64,000 nucleotides of DNA, taken from contig NZ_CP016540.2 of NCBI RefSeq assembly GCF_001186155.3, positions 372,001 through 436,000 on the forward strand, in the 5' to 3' direction. Below are positions 17,650-26,503 of this stretch, one piece after another. Under the pieces are notes generated by a model. That model searched no databases and was not told the origin of the DNA. It saw nothing but the letters and a program-made list of their open reading frames with translations. The DNA is from Planococcus versutus (GTDB lineage Bacteria > Bacillota > Bacilli > Bacillales_A > Planococcaceae). The translations under genes were made by a program, and so were the position numbers. The stretch's first letter is position 1, and the number at the start of each line of letters is the position of its first letter.

Positions 17650-18102
17650 TTGTTAACATTTGAACAAAAATTAGAAATTATTGAGTCTTTTCCAGGATTA
17701 ACGAGAAAAGACGTGTCGATGAAACGTGTGAACTTTCATTTTGAAGAAAGTTTATATGACAAAAAAATTGCGGTCTATCATTTACACCCGACAGGTAACG
17801 GATTTGTGTACGTAGGCAACTTACCGCATTATGAAGTAGACAAAAAAGGATTTGTGAACATTCGAGATTTTTCTGAAAAAGAGTTGCGTAGTGTACTTGC
17901 AGATTCGTTGGATTATTTGTCTTTAGAACCAGAGCCACCGTACGATAAAACATGGACAAATCGCGATAATGAGAAATTGGACTTGGTTTACGAAGAGCCG
18001 TTTTGGAATGTCTACACAGGCAAAAACTTGGAAGAAAGTTTTGGTACTTTTGATAATGCTGAAGACTATTTAATTGAGCAAGGGTTTAAAGAAAAGAACT
18101 AA
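17650..18102 (+). CDS. Hypothetical protein (~150 aa)
   Basis: A soluble, acidic protein of 150-152 residues with alternating strand-like segments (VNFHFEE, IAVYHLHPTGNGFVYVGNL) and a C-terminal FDNAEDYLIEQGF. There is no signal peptide, membrane helix or recognised catalytic motif. ATG 17644 sits directly against the GAGGGA site, so TTG 17650, six bases from it, is the better start. It has its own terminator and appears monocistronic. Family not recognised. Confidence 0.7.
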   Translation: MLTFEQKLEIIESFPGLTRKDVSMKRVNFHFEESLYDKKIAVYHLHPTGNGFVYVGNLPHYEVDKKGFVNIRDFSEKELRSVLADSLDYLSLEPEPPYDKTWTNRDNEKLDLVYEEPFWNVYTGKNLEESFGTFDNAEDYLIEQGFKEKN

Positions 18103-18125
18103 AAACTGTTTATATGTTAAAAGAC

Positions 18126-18149
18126 AAGAAGCCGCGAGCTTCTTTTTTT
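18126..18149 (+). terminator. Intrinsic terminator
   Basis: Stem AAGAAGC / GCTTCTT with CGCGA loop and a run of T. Confidence 0.85.
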
Positions 18150-18208
18150 GTTGCTAAAAGAGGTAAACACGTCAGTTTTTAGGTATGCTTAAGGCAAGGA
18201 GTGAGGAC

Positions 18209-19855
18209 ATGTTTAAAAAGGTGACCTTATACACAAATCAATTAGAAGACATGAAAGGGTTTTATGAATACCAGTTAGGTTTTCGGATTATTGAAGAAGA
18301 TGAAACCAGCTTTACTTTAGCAATTGGCAAATCTCAATTAGTTTTTAAGGAGTCACAGAGTTCTGCTGTGTATCATTTTGCATTTAATATACCTGGCAAT
18401 CAGTTTACGCTTGCCAAGTTTTGGGCTAGTGAACGTGTGACGTTAAATCGTCAAGAAGGCATGGATGAAATCTACTATGCTAATTTTGATGCAGATGCGT
18501 TTTATTTTCAAGATCCGTCTGGCAACGTCGTTGAATTTATCGCAAGACGCAATGTGGACCGTATGGGTAATTTCACTGTAGACTCATTACTCGATATAAG
18601 TGAAGTAAGCATTACTACGCTCTATGTCGAAAAAGTAGGTGAACTAATCGAGAAAATGGACATTCCAGTGCGCGGCAGCAAAGGTGTTGATTCAAAGACA
18701 TTAAACTTTCTAGGGAGTGGAGATGCTTATATAATTTTAGTGGCACCAAAGCGTACTTGGTATTTTTCTAAGCAGAAAAGCGAAACGCATCCATTATCAA
18801 TCGAATTACATGACGGGCGTCAAATCAACATAACTGAAGAAGGACAATTTCAACAGCAAAAGCCAGCCAATCCCATAATGGATAAAATGGAAACAGACGA
18901 TTTTTCGGGAGTGGCGTACTTACTAAACAATAAAACGTGGACAGTAGCAAGAGGGCTAGCGGATCGTGCGAATGGTCGTCCAAATGCGATCGATACAAAA
19001 TTCAACATGGGTTCTGCTAGTATGCTGTTTACTGCAGTTGTTGTTTGCCAATTAGTGGAAAGTGGCAAACTTGATTTTACTGATACCTTATCTGAATTGC
19101 TTCCACAACATTTTCCGAACTTCCCTGTTACGATCCATCAATTGCTCACGCATACTTCTGGTATACCAGACTATAGCGATAAACAACAAAACAAGGGTGT
19201 AGAAAATGTATGGAAAGATACACCAATGTATTTGATGCAAACGGCTTCAGATTTTATCACCTTGTTTAACGAACGACCGATGATGTTTGAGCCAGGTAAA
19301 AAATTCGATTATAATCATGCTGGATTTATTGCACTTGGTTTGATTGTTGAAAAAGTAACAGAACAAGCATTCACCACTGTGATAGAAAAACAAATTTTTG
19401 AGTCAGCAAGTATGAAAAATTCAGGTTACTTCGATTTAAATCGTCTACCGAGTCAAACTGCTTTTGGTTATATAGAGGATGTGGAATGGCATACAAATCA
19501 ATATGCCATTCCGATTCGTGGAGGTGCTGACGGAGGGGCTTACGTTACGGCAAGCGACATGGCGAATTTCTGGGAGTGTTTAATGAATGGCACGTTGATG
19601 TCTAAAGACATGTTAAAGACTTTGCTTCACATCCATGTCTCTGCAGCGGATCGTCATTACGGATACGGAATAGACATAAACGATGGAGCTAATGGCGCTT
19701 TAAACTATTCTATTTTAGGTAATGGACCAGGGATCAGTTTTTATTCAGCATTTTATCCAAAAGAATCTATTATTTTGACAGTTTTATCGAATAAAACAGA
19801 TGGTGCAAGTGAAATTAGTGAAACAATTAAAACATTAAAAATTAAAAAGGAGTGA
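18209..19855 (+). CDS. VOC (glyoxalase-like) domain fused to degenerate serine beta-lactamase-like domain
   Basis: Residues ~1-205 form two VOC modules (FKKVTLYTNQLEDMKGFYEYQLGF, FYFQDPSGNVVEFI). Residues ~225-548 are a class C beta-lactamase/penicillin-binding-like serine hydrolase domain, with GSASMLFTA, LLTHTSGIPDY and a C-terminal sheet. The key motifs are degenerate. SxxK reads S269-A-S-M272, so the general-base lysine is Met. YxN reads Y368-N-H370, and the HxG-type third motif reads GNGPG. The domain is therefore likely a non-catalytic binder, or uses altered chemistry (inference). ATG 18209 has AAGGAG 7 bases upstream; ATG 18185 has no such site. A 32-residue membrane peptide gene follows immediately. 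Confidence 0.85.
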   Translation: MFKKVTLYTNQLEDMKGFYEYQLGFRIIEEDETSFTLAIGKSQLVFKESQSSAVYHFAFNIPGNQFTLAKFWASERVTLNRQEGMDEIYYANFDADAFYFQDPSGNVVEFIARRNVDRMGNFTVDSLLDISEVSITTLYVEKVGELIEKMDIPVRGSKGVDSKTLNFLGSGDAYIILVAPKRTWYFSKQKSETHPLSIELHDGRQINITEEGQFQQQKPANPIMDKMETDDFSGVAYLLNNKTWTVARGLADRANGRPNAIDTKFNMGSASMLFTAVVVCQLVESGKLDFTDTLSELLPQHFPNFPVTIHQLLTHTSGIPDYSDKQQNKGVENVWKDTPMYLMQTASDFITLFNERPMMFEPGKKFDYNHAGFIALGLIVEKVTEQAFTTVIEKQIFESASMKNSGYFDLNRLPSQTAFGYIEDVEWHTNQYAIPIRGGADGGAYVTASDMANFWECLMNGTLMSKDMLKTLLHIHVSAADRHYGYGIDINDGANGALNYSILGNGPGISFYSAFYPKESIILTVLSNKTDGASEISETIKTLKIKKE

Positions 19856-19859
19856 AGGT

Positions 19860-19958
19860 ATGAGTGGCAAAAAACTAGCGATGGCAATTGTTATTGGTAC
19901 AATTGGCTTTAGCGCACTGATTTTTGCAGTTTTTCAGTTGTATTTTTCAATGAATTAA
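19860..19958 (+). CDS. Small single-span membrane peptide (32 aa)
   Basis: A 33-codon frame starts four bases after the fusion gene's stop, with AAGGAGTGAAGG as its ribosome binding site, part of which lies inside the upstream gene. The product (MSGKKLAMAIVIG... to ...FQLYFSMN) is one lysine-flanked hydrophobic helix. It is certainly in the same transcript and precedes the shared terminator. Function unknown; it may be a membrane partner of the upstream protein. Confidence 0.7.
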   Translation: MSGKKLAMAIVIGTIGFSALIFAVFQLYFSMN

Positions 19959-19961
19959 TCA

Positions 19962-19999
19962 AAATACCCCAATTAGGACATGTCCTAATTGGGGTATTT
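19962..19999 (+). terminator. Intrinsic terminator (38-base perfect palindrome)
   Basis: AAATACCCCAATTAGGACA followed by its exact reverse complement, directly after the 32-aa gene. Confidence 0.85.
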
Positions 20000-20014
20000 A
20001 AAAACAAAAAAATA

Positions 20015-20034
20015 AGCTCTTCCGAAGAAGAGCT
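20015..20034 (-). terminator. Terminator of the cold-shock gene
   Basis: Stem AGCTCTTC / GAAGAGCT with CGAA loop; the A-rich stretch at 20001-20012 becomes the T tract on the minus strand. Confidence 0.8.
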
Positions 20035-20055
20035 CATTGATAAGTTAGCTTTAGA

Positions 20056-20256
20056 TTAAGCTTTTTGTACGTTAGTAGCTTGAAGACCGCGTTGGCCTTG
20101 TTCGATATCAAACGTTACTTCTTGACCTTCGTCAAGTGATTTAAAGCCTTCGCTTTGGATTGCAGAGAAATGTACGAATACATCGTCGCCGCCTTCGCGT
20201 TCGATGAAGCCAAATCCTTTTTCTGAGTTAAACCATTTTACTTTACCTTGTTCCAT
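20056..20256 (-). CDS. Cold-shock protein (CspA/CspB family)
   Basis: A 66-residue OB-fold protein with both RNA-binding motifs: KGFGFIER (RNP1, residues ~13-20) and VFVHFSAI (RNP2, ~26-33), plus the start [10 protein letters not shown]. Csp proteins are RNA chaperones that melt mRNA structure after cold shock. The frame extends upstream, but ATG 20256 has AGGAGGAAAT 6-8 bases ahead and matches the family's N-terminus. A long leader (~110 bases) with two hairpins separates it from a SigA promoter. Confidence 0.96.
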   Translation of the reverse strand: MEQGKVKWFNSEKGFGFIEREGGDDVFVHFSAIQSEGFKSLDEGQEVTFDIEQGQRGLQATNVQKA

Positions 20257-20401
20257 GTGTATTTCCTCCTCGTATGCGTGAGCATACATTGTATTACTAT
20301 CCTTGCTCAAATCTTGCAGATGAACATCTGACACTTCGTAAAAAGTTATCCGAACAAAAATAATTCTTCCTTAGAATAACACGGGGTTACATATATTGCA
20401 A
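20257..20401 (-). promoter_or_regulatory. csp promoter and structured 5' leader
   Basis: On the minus strand: -35 TTGCAA (20396-20401), 17-base spacer, -10 TATTCT (20373-20378), start near 20366. The ~110-base leader contains hairpins CAGATG/CATCTG (20318-20331) and GTATGC/GCATAC (20272-20287). The latter ends one base from the AGGAGG site, so folding could modulate translation with temperature, as known for csp mRNAs. The remaining 20402-20564 is A/T-rich and leads to the downstream GNAT gene; nothing else is evident. Confidence 0.7.
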
Positions 20402-20564
20402 GTGATATTCCAATATTCTTTTTGATATGACGTTAACTCATCGTAGTTAGCGATGAAAAAATAAATAAAGTAATCCTTTAATAAGATGATTTTAAAAATT
20501 TAAAGACGTGTAGAAGTGGAAGTGTTATTCTAGAGCTACATAAAACAATGGAGGAGAATGGCCG

Positions 20565-21278
20565 ATGAAGTTGCTGTATGAAGGCACAATTACGAACCAA
20601 GTGCTTCACAAAAAACTTCCTTTTTATATGAAGCGCTTGTACTTAGAAGATTTACCTGTAATAGAACAAGTTCAAGCAAAAGTGATCGATTCAATCTCTG
20701 AGAAAAATTCGCTTCAAGCTTTAACAACGGAAGAATTTTTATTTATTTTAAATGAACGTGGACTACTAATAGGTGCTTTTGTCGAGGCTGAATTGATTGG
20801 GTTTAGAGCCTTATTAATTCCTGAAATTGACGATGAGCATTTGGGGTGGGATATCGGACTTTCACCAGAAGAGTTGCAAAAAGTAATTTATCAGGAAATT
20901 TCGGTAGTTCTTCCTGAATATCGCGGAAATCGTCTTCAACAAAAGTTGGCTGAAGTTATTATGAAAGAGCTATCAACTCTTAAAGAAGAATTTCGCTATA
21001 TTTGTTGTACAGTTGCTCCAATGAATATCCCCAGTCTTAAAGACAAATTTACGCAGTCTATGTACATTGCTTCTTTAAAAGAAAAGTATGCCGGCTTAAA
21101 TCGATACATTTTAGTAAAAGACATAGAAAAGCCAGAAGTTCATTATACGAGCCACATTACAGTAAAGTTGGATGATTTAGAAAAGCAACGTCAATTGTTA
21201 GATGACGGATATGTTGGCATTGGCTTTCAACTAGTGCATGGTTTTCATGAACTTCAGTTTGCAAAACCCTTTCTGTAA
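20565..21278 (+). CDS. GNAT-family N-acetyltransferase
   Basis: A 237-residue protein with a GNAT-like core: beta-strand IYQEISVVLPEY followed by the acetyl-CoA loop RGNRLQQKLAEVIMKEL (about 120-140), then CCTVAPMNIPSLKDKF. The N-terminal ~50 residues and the C-terminal ~60-residue tail are less conserved in type. The substrate is unknown. ATG has TGGAGGAG ~9 bases upstream. The terminator overlaps the last codons. Confidence 0.75.
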   Translation: MKLLYEGTITNQVLHKKLPFYMKRLYLEDLPVIEQVQAKVIDSISEKNSLQALTTEEFLFILNERGLLIGAFVEAELIGFRALLIPEIDDEHLGWDIGLSPEELQKVIYQEISVVLPEYRGNRLQQKLAEVIMKELSTLKEEFRYICCTVAPMNIPSLKDKFTQSMYIASLKEKYAGLNRYILVKDIEKPEVHYTSHITVKLDDLEKQRQLLDDGYVGIGFQLVHGFHELQFAKPFL

Positions 21279-21296
21279 AAAGAAAGGGTTTTTTTA
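21264..21296 (+). terminator. Terminator overlapping the end of the GNAT gene
   Basis: AAACCCTTTCT / AGAAAGGGTTT stem spans the stop codon (21276-21278) and is followed by T residues. Confidence 0.85.
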
Positions 21297-21366
21297 TTTC
21301 CATTATTCCGAAACTTATTCTTGTGTTATTCGTATTAGTTAAGTAAGGAGTAACTATTTAACTAGA

Positions 21367-21930
21367 ATGGGAAGTGTTGGGATGGGTGTTTTTGGGTTTT
21401 CAATGGAACAGCTCTATATGTACACCCTTCTCTTAGCTGGAGCACTCACGGTTCTATGTGTCTTTTTTGGAGAAGATCCAGACTCTGAAAAAGTCGTACG
21501 CGTTTTTCAACCCGTACTTATTTTTTCCTTTTTTACATGTAGTTCAGCAATCGGCTTTTTGCTAGAAACTGCGACAGAATTTAATGAATGGTCTGTATTA
21601 GGCATTTCAGTATTAGCAGCTCTTTTATTGAATTTCTTATTGAGTTTTTTTGTTTTATTTCCTTGTTCTTACGAACGGAACTCCCAAATAGAAGAATCGC
21701 TTTCTGGACAAGTGGGAAATGTTACTACGCACATACCAGTTGATGGCTATGGAGAAGTCGTTTTTGAAACGTATGCAGGAAAATTTTCAAAACGTGCGAC
21801 TGGTTATAGCAACGAATCATTTGATCAGAATGAGAAAGTAGTAGTACTTGAAGTAAGTGAAGATACGCTATACGTCCGAGCTTATCAAACGATAGACCTT
21901 GAGAGACAAACCAAACGAAGTATAAGGTAA
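21367..21930 (+). CDS. NfeD-like membrane protein with C-terminal OB-fold (YuaF/YqiJ-like)
   Basis: Of the ~185 residues, three hydrophobic segments occupy the first ~105 (YTLLLAGALTVLCVFF, VLIFSFFTCSSAIGFLL, VLAALLLNFLLSFFVLF). A ~75-residue beta-rich domain follows (SGQVGNVTTHIPVDGYGEVVFE...VVVLEVSEDTLYVRAY), resembling the NfeD OB-fold. NfeD2 proteins usually accompany flotillins and influence membrane organisation, but no flotillin gene is nearby. The AAGGAGT at 21345 is rather far from ATG 21367, and ATG 21382 after GGGAAGTG is an alternative start. Confidence 0.7.
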   Translation: MGSVGMGVFGFSMEQLYMYTLLLAGALTVLCVFFGEDPDSEKVVRVFQPVLIFSFFTCSSAIGFLLETATEFNEWSVLGISVLAALLLNFLLSFFVLFPCSYERNSQIEESLSGQVGNVTTHIPVDGYGEVVFETYAGKFSKRATGYSNESFDQNEKVVVLEVSEDTLYVRAYQTIDLERQTKRSIR

Positions 21931-21979
21931 CTTAAAAAAATATAAATTATTAGTTAGTACAAAACGATCAAACAGTTCT

Positions 21980-22019
21980 AAAAGTCTTTACTCAAGTTTC
22001 AAGAGTAAAGACTTTTTTT
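21980..22019 (+). terminator. Intrinsic terminator
   Basis: 14-bp stem AAAAGTCTTTACTC / GAGTAAAGACTTTT and T run. Confidence 0.9.
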
Positions 22020-22159
22020 GTTCTACAATAAAAAATGCAATACTTTTTGGAAGTTTCAATCATAACTGTTTCAGCAAGGATGCGAAAATGATAGAATAGT
22101 GATACATGTTCCTGTGAAACCATAGGTATTTAACATATTATTCCATGAGGAGTCTGTAA

Positions 22160-23659
22160 ATGGAGACACAATTTAGTACCATTCCTTTTCTTTCTATCAA
22201 TATGCAGTATGGACCAGAAAAGTCGAAATTCAATTCAATCGAATACAACTCAACACATGCTACACAAAACTGTGCTTTTTTTTGTGTGCCTGGTGAAACT
22301 ACCGATGGACATTTGTATATTGGTGAAGCAATAGAAAAAGGTGCAACGACCATTGTTGGATCGATCGAACCTTTAATTAAAAAGTATGCTGAAAAACATC
22401 CTGAACTTTCTTTTATAGTAGTAGAAAATGTTCGGACAGCTCTTGCTTATGTCGCAGACTTTTTTCATGGGTTTTCTCAACAGAACTTGCGTAAAATTGC
22501 TGTTACAGGAACTAATGGAAAAACGACTACAGCTACATATGTTTACGATCTATTTAATCTTCTTGGTATTAGTTGTGGGTTTATCGGTACAACAGGGATT
22601 TCAAGAGTAGGTGGCAAGCTTCCTTTTTACAAGAGTACCCCCACGACTCCTGTTTCATCTGACATTCATAAGATCTTTGAAGAGTTTTTAAATGAAGGCG
22701 ATCAAGCGGTAGCGATGGAAGTTTCTTCGATTGCATTAGATCAAAAACGAGTAGAAGGTATACACTTTGATGTGGCGATTCATACAAATATTTCAGAAGA
22801 GCATCTGGAGTATCATAAAACGTTCGAACATTATCTTCAGTCAAAATTAATGCTGTTTAAACAGTCTAAGGCAGCAGTCGTGAATATTGATGATGAAGGT
22901 ATGGCTAAAGAAATTATAGCTGTTCTTTCTTATCCTTATTTGACTTACAGCAATAAGTCAAAATCGGGTGCAGATTTGATTTGGACAGCATGTGAATCGT
23001 CTGATACCGGTTTGAAATTTGATTTGTACTATGAAAAGCGATGTTGGCCAATTCATGTATCTCTTTATGGTGAATACAATGCAGCTAATTTGACCGCAGC
23101 AATCGGTTCTGCTTTGCTGTCAGGTATCTCTATAGAAGATATTTTGACCGTATTGCCAAATATGTCTCAAGTCGAAGGACGTTTTCAAGTAATTAAAGGT
23201 CCCGAAAACCGAAAAATTATTTTAGACTATGCGCATACGCCAGTTGCCTTGTCGGCTGTGTTGCGAGAAGTGAAAAAATTATCACACAATCGATTGATCG
23301 CGCTCATTGCCGGAATCGGCATACGAGATTTTTCGAAGATGCCAAAAATGGCTAAAGCAGCAGAAGGAAAAGCAGATATACTCGTTGTAACCGTAGATCA
23401 TCCTGGTGACAATGACCCGAATGTTGTTATTGATGCGGTGTTAGAGGGCTTTACAGTGCCTTATATGCAACCGGTACTGACAGCTGCATCTCGTCGTGAG
23501 GCCGTTCTCACAGCATTACGAGAAAGTGGTCCAAATGATCTTGTGCTCTTATCGAGTGGATCGATTAACAATGCGCAAATTGTTCGCGGAGAGTACATTC
23601 CACATTCTGACGAAGCGATTATTGAAGAATTTTTCAGTGGCAAAGTAAGCGACTTTTAA
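22160..23659 (+). CDS. murE: UDP-N-acetylmuramoyl-tripeptide synthetase MurE (probably L-lysine-adding)
   Basis: A 499-residue Mur ligase: N-terminal UDP-binding domain, ATP loop [10 protein letters not shown] (115-124), central [11 protein letters not shown] with the carbamylated-Lys region YLQSKLMLF, and C-terminal DYAHTP motif. MurE adds the third stem residue in the cytoplasm. Diaminopimelate enzymes carry DNPR and the S. aureus lysine enzyme DNPA at the substrate motif; here it reads D413-H-P-G416. With no Arg, L-Lys is the likely substrate, matching the A4alpha peptidoglycan of Planococcus (inference). The gene lies outside any dcw cluster. ATGAGGAG site upstream; terminator overlaps the stop. 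Confidence 0.88.
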   Translation: METQFSTIPFLSINMQYGPEKSKFNSIEYNSTHATQNCAFFCVPGETTDGHLYIGEAIEKGATTIVGSIEPLIKKYAEKHPELSFIVVENVRTALAYVADFFHGFSQQNLRKIAVTGTNGKTTTATYVYDLFNLLGISCGFIGTTGISRVGGKLPFYKSTPTTPVSSDIHKIFEEFLNEGDQAVAMEVSSIALDQKRVEGIHFDVAIHTNISEEHLEYHKTFEHYLQSKLMLFKQSKAAVVNIDDEGMAKEIIAVLSYPYLTYSNKSKSGADLIWTACESSDTGLKFDLYYEKRCWPIHVSLYGEYNAANLTAAIGSALLSGISIEDILTVLPNMSQVEGRFQVIKGPENRKIILDYAHTPVALSAVLREVKKLSHNRLIALIAGIGIRDFSKMPKMAKAAEGKADILVVTVDHPGDNDPNVVIDAVLEGFTVPYMQPVLTAASRREAVLTALRESGPNDLVLLSSGSINNAQIVRGEYIPHSDEAIIEEFFSGKVSDF

Positions 23660-23677
23660 CTATAAAAGTCGCTTTTT
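23647..23677 (+). terminator. Terminator overlapping the murE stop
   Basis: Stem AAGCGACTTTTA / TAAAAGTCGCTT followed by T residues; stop codon lies inside. Confidence 0.85.
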
Positions 23678-23741
23678 GAGTGATGAATATGGTTATAATA
23701 GAAGAGAGAGTTTCATACATATCAGAATTGGAGTGAATGGA

Positions 23742-25124
23742 ATGCAGTATCGTACAGAAAAGGATACCATCGGTGAAATTCAAGTGGAAGCGGATAAAAT
23801 GTGGGGTGCTCAAACACAGCGCAGCTTGCAGAACTTTGAAATCGGCACAGAACGTATGCCGCATGAAGTCGTTATGGCTTTTGCCCAATTGAAAAAAGCG
23901 ACAGCTAAAGCAAATCATAAGCTTGGAAAACTAGCTGAAGCGAAAATGAAAGCTATTGAACTTGCTGCAAACGAAGTAATCGAAGGCAAATGGAACGATC
24001 ATTTCCCATTGGTCGTTTGGCAAACGGGAAGTGGTACGCAATCGAATATGAACATGAACGAAGTCCTCGCACGCCGAGGCAATGAGATTTTAACAGAACA
24101 AAATTCGGATGAAAAACTTCACCCGAATGATGACGTAAACATGTCTCAAAGCTCTAACGATACGTACCCAACAGCCATGCATGTTGCAGGCGTTTTAGCG
24201 GTAACTGAAAATTTGATACCAGCTGTTCAAAAGTTAAAAGCAACTTTAAATGAAAAAGCACAAAAATTTGACGAAGTCATCAAAATTGGACGTACTCATT
24301 TGCAGGATGCAACTCCACTAACATTGGGCCAAGAAATTAGCGGCTGGAGACATATGTTGGAGAAAAGTGAGCGCATGATCTGTGAAAGCGTTGAGTACAT
24401 GCGCGAATTGGCAATCGGGGGAACTGCAGTAGGAACTGGCATTAACGCTGATCCAACTTTTGGACCTTCAGTTGCAGAATTTATTGGTGAAGCTGTTGGT
24501 AGTTCATTTACTTCTGCAGAAAACAAATTCCATGCACTAACCAGCCACGATGAAATGGTCTATACACATGGTGCGATCAAAGCATTGGCTGCAGACGCAA
24601 TGAAAATTGCAAACGACGTTCGCTGGTTAGCGAGTGGTCCACGCAGTGGCATTGGTGAAATCACCATTCCTGCAAATGAGCCTGGGAGTTCAATCATGCC
24701 AGGTAAAGTAAACCCAACACAAAGTGAAGCGTTGACGATGGTTGCAGCTCAAGTAATGGGTAACGATGCAACAATTGGCTTTTCTGCAAGCCAAGGAAAC
24801 TTTGAATTAAACGTATTCAAACCAGTTATTGCGTACAACTTCCTTCAGTCTGTTCGTTTGTTGGCAGACAGCTTGAACAGTTTTAATGATCATTGTGCAA
24901 TTGGCATTGAAGCCAATCTTGATGTGATTCAAAACCACGTTAGCAATTCATTGATGTTGGTAACAGCGTTGAATACGCATATTGGTTATGAAAAAGCAGC
25001 AGCGATTGCAAAACAAGCTCACAAAGATGGATTGACGTTAAAAGAATCGGCTGTAAACAGCGGACATTTAACGGCAGACCAGTTTGACGAGTGGGTTAAA
25101 CCAGAGAATATGGTAGGAAAATAA
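23742..25124 (+). CDS. fumC: Class II fumarate hydratase
   Basis: A 460-residue fumarase/aspartase-superfamily enzyme with [16 protein letters not shown], the catalytic-loop signature [16 protein letters not shown] and the FumC-type N-terminus [26 protein letters not shown]. It interconverts fumarate and malate in the TCA cycle and needs no Fe-S cluster. ATG 23742 follows TTGGAGTG; the longer in-frame start at 23676 lies within the murE terminator and is unlikely. A TATAAT at 23694-23699 may be its -10 element. Confidence 0.95.
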   Translation: MQYRTEKDTIGEIQVEADKMWGAQTQRSLQNFEIGTERMPHEVVMAFAQLKKATAKANHKLGKLAEAKMKAIELAANEVIEGKWNDHFPLVVWQTGSGTQSNMNMNEVLARRGNEILTEQNSDEKLHPNDDVNMSQSSNDTYPTAMHVAGVLAVTENLIPAVQKLKATLNEKAQKFDEVIKIGRTHLQDATPLTLGQEISGWRHMLEKSERMICESVEYMRELAIGGTAVGTGINADPTFGPSVAEFIGEAVGSSFTSAENKFHALTSHDEMVYTHGAIKALAADAMKIANDVRWLASGPRSGIGEITIPANEPGSSIMPGKVNPTQSEALTMVAAQVMGNDATIGFSASQGNFELNVFKPVIAYNFLQSVRLLADSLNSFNDHCAIGIEANLDVIQNHVSNSLMLVTALNTHIGYEKAAAIAKQAHKDGLTLKESAVNSGHLTADQFDEWVKPENMVGK

Positions 25125-25126
25125 AA

Positions 25127-25155
25127 AAAGACCGGAATTTTCCGGTCTTTTTTTT
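25127..25155. terminator. Terminator after fumC
   Basis: Stem AAAGACCGGA / TCCGGTCTTT with ATTT loop, flanked by A and T runs so it could work both ways. Confidence 0.9.
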
Positions 25156-25163
25156 CTGTTCGT

Positions 25164-25775
25164 TTACTTTCCGCTCTTGTATTGCATATAAACTACTTGT
25201 GTAACTAAAAAATCTTCCATGCCGTGTTTGCCATCTGCGCCTCCGAGTCCGGATTTGCGCATGCCGGCGTGGTAGCCTTGAACCGCTTCAAAGTTTTCAC
25301 GGTTTACATAAGTTTCACCAAACTTCATTTCGTTAACAACTTGCATGGCTTCATTCAAATCGTCTGTATAAACCGATGAAGAAAGACCGAATTCGGTATC
25401 ATTGGCCTTTTCAATTGCTTCTGCTTATTATACGTTGCAATTGGTAGGACAGGTCCGAAAATTTCATCGCGGATAATCATCGAGTCATGTTCACATTTGT
25501 TAATAGCGTTGGCTTGTAGAAAAAGCCAGGCAGGTTCGTATCGCGTTCGCCACCAATTGCGACAGTTGAACCTTCTTTTACCGCTTGTTTAACCATTTCA
25601 TGTACCTTATCAAGGCGGTCTTGACTGACTAGAGGACCGACATCTGCATCTTTATTTTGACGTGGATTGTCTAGAACTTTCGATTCGAATATGGCAGTCA
25701 GTTTTTTGACGAATTCATCAGCAACATGTCCATGTACATAAACGCGTTCAGCATTCTTAGTGGGTACAAAAGGGT
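25164..25775 (-). pseudogene. Decayed aldehyde dehydrogenase (AldA-like) remnant
   Basis: On the minus strand, fragments in different frames spell the C-terminal half of an AldA-type (lactaldehyde/glycolaldehyde) dehydrogenase. They run NAERVYVHGHVADEFVKKL, VGPLVSQDRLDKVHEMV, DSMIIRDEIFGPVLPIATYN, then intact TYVNRENFEAVQGYHAGMRK and SGLGGADGKHGMEDF to the stop. At least three indels break the frame: near the catalytic Cys (about 25757), before DSMIIRDE (about 25490) and after ATYN (about 25425). The N-terminal ~280 residues with the NAD fold are absent. No function is expected. The Dph6-like gene starts just beyond the truncated end. Confidence 0.88.
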
Positions 25776-25834
25776 TTTAATCCAGCTGTGGCGAATTAAT
25801 AAAACAAAGACGAATTTTAAAAAAGAGGTGCATT

Positions 25835-26497
25835 ATGCAAAAGTCATTTGTTATGTCATGGAGTGGTGGGAAAGATTCGGCTCTTGCTTATTACAGAGCA
25901 GTATTAGAAGGACATGTGCCGCTGGCATTGCTTACAATGTTTGAAGAAGACGGCACAAAGTCAAGATCACATGGGTTGCCGATTGATGTGATGGAAGCAC
26001 AAGCTGAACGTATGGGTCTTCCTTTACTCATTGGTAAAGCAAGTTGGTCTGGGTATGAACAAGAATTTATTGAACAGCTCAAAAAATGCAAAGCACAAGG
26101 CATCGATATGGGTGTTTATGGCGATATTGATTTAGAGGATCATGTAGCATGGGTTAAGAAAGTTAGTGCTGAAGCTGAAATGGATGTTCACCATCCGCTT
26201 TGGCAAGAGCCGCGTAAAGATTTATTAAAAGAATTAATCAAAGAAGGCTTTAAGGCTGTCATTACTGTAGTTGATACAAAGAGACTAGATGAGCGCTTTT
26301 TAGGGCGAGAATTTACACTTGAGCTAATTGACGAGTTGGAGGCTGCTGGTGTCGATGCTTGTGGAGAAGAAGGAGAATTTCACACCATTATCGTGGATGG
26401 ACCAATTTTTGTCGAGCCGATACCTGTTGAATTTGGTGAAAAAATCAACTTTGACCATTACGGTATATTAGAAGTGAAACTTCAGTCAGGGGAGTGA
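25835..26497 (+). CDS. PP-loop ATPase, diphthine-ammonia ligase (Dph6/MJ0570) family
   Basis: The 220-residue protein starts with the PP-loop SWSGGKDSALAY (residues ~8-19) and ends with the family's GEEGEFHTIIVDGPIF motif. Archaeal and eukaryotic members amidate diphthine on elongation factor 2; bacteria lack diphthamide, so the bacterial role is an unknown adenylating amidation. AAAAGAGGTG precedes the ATG. A GNAT gene follows after 6 bases, probably co-transcribed. Confidence 0.85.
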   Translation: MQKSFVMSWSGGKDSALAYYRAVLEGHVPLALLTMFEEDGTKSRSHGLPIDVMEAQAERMGLPLLIGKASWSGYEQEFIEQLKKCKAQGIDMGVYGDIDLEDHVAWVKKVSAEAEMDVHHPLWQEPRKDLLKELIKEGFKAVITVVDTKRLDERFLGREFTLELIDELEAAGVDACGEEGEFHTIIVDGPIFVEPIPVEFGEKINFDHYGILEVKLQSGE

Positions 26498-26503
26498 TTG
26501 TTG

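Noticed and set aside
19962-19999. Perfect palindrome as an integration or origin site
   Set aside because: It follows a stop codon and has the stem plus A/T flanks of an ordinary intrinsic terminator.
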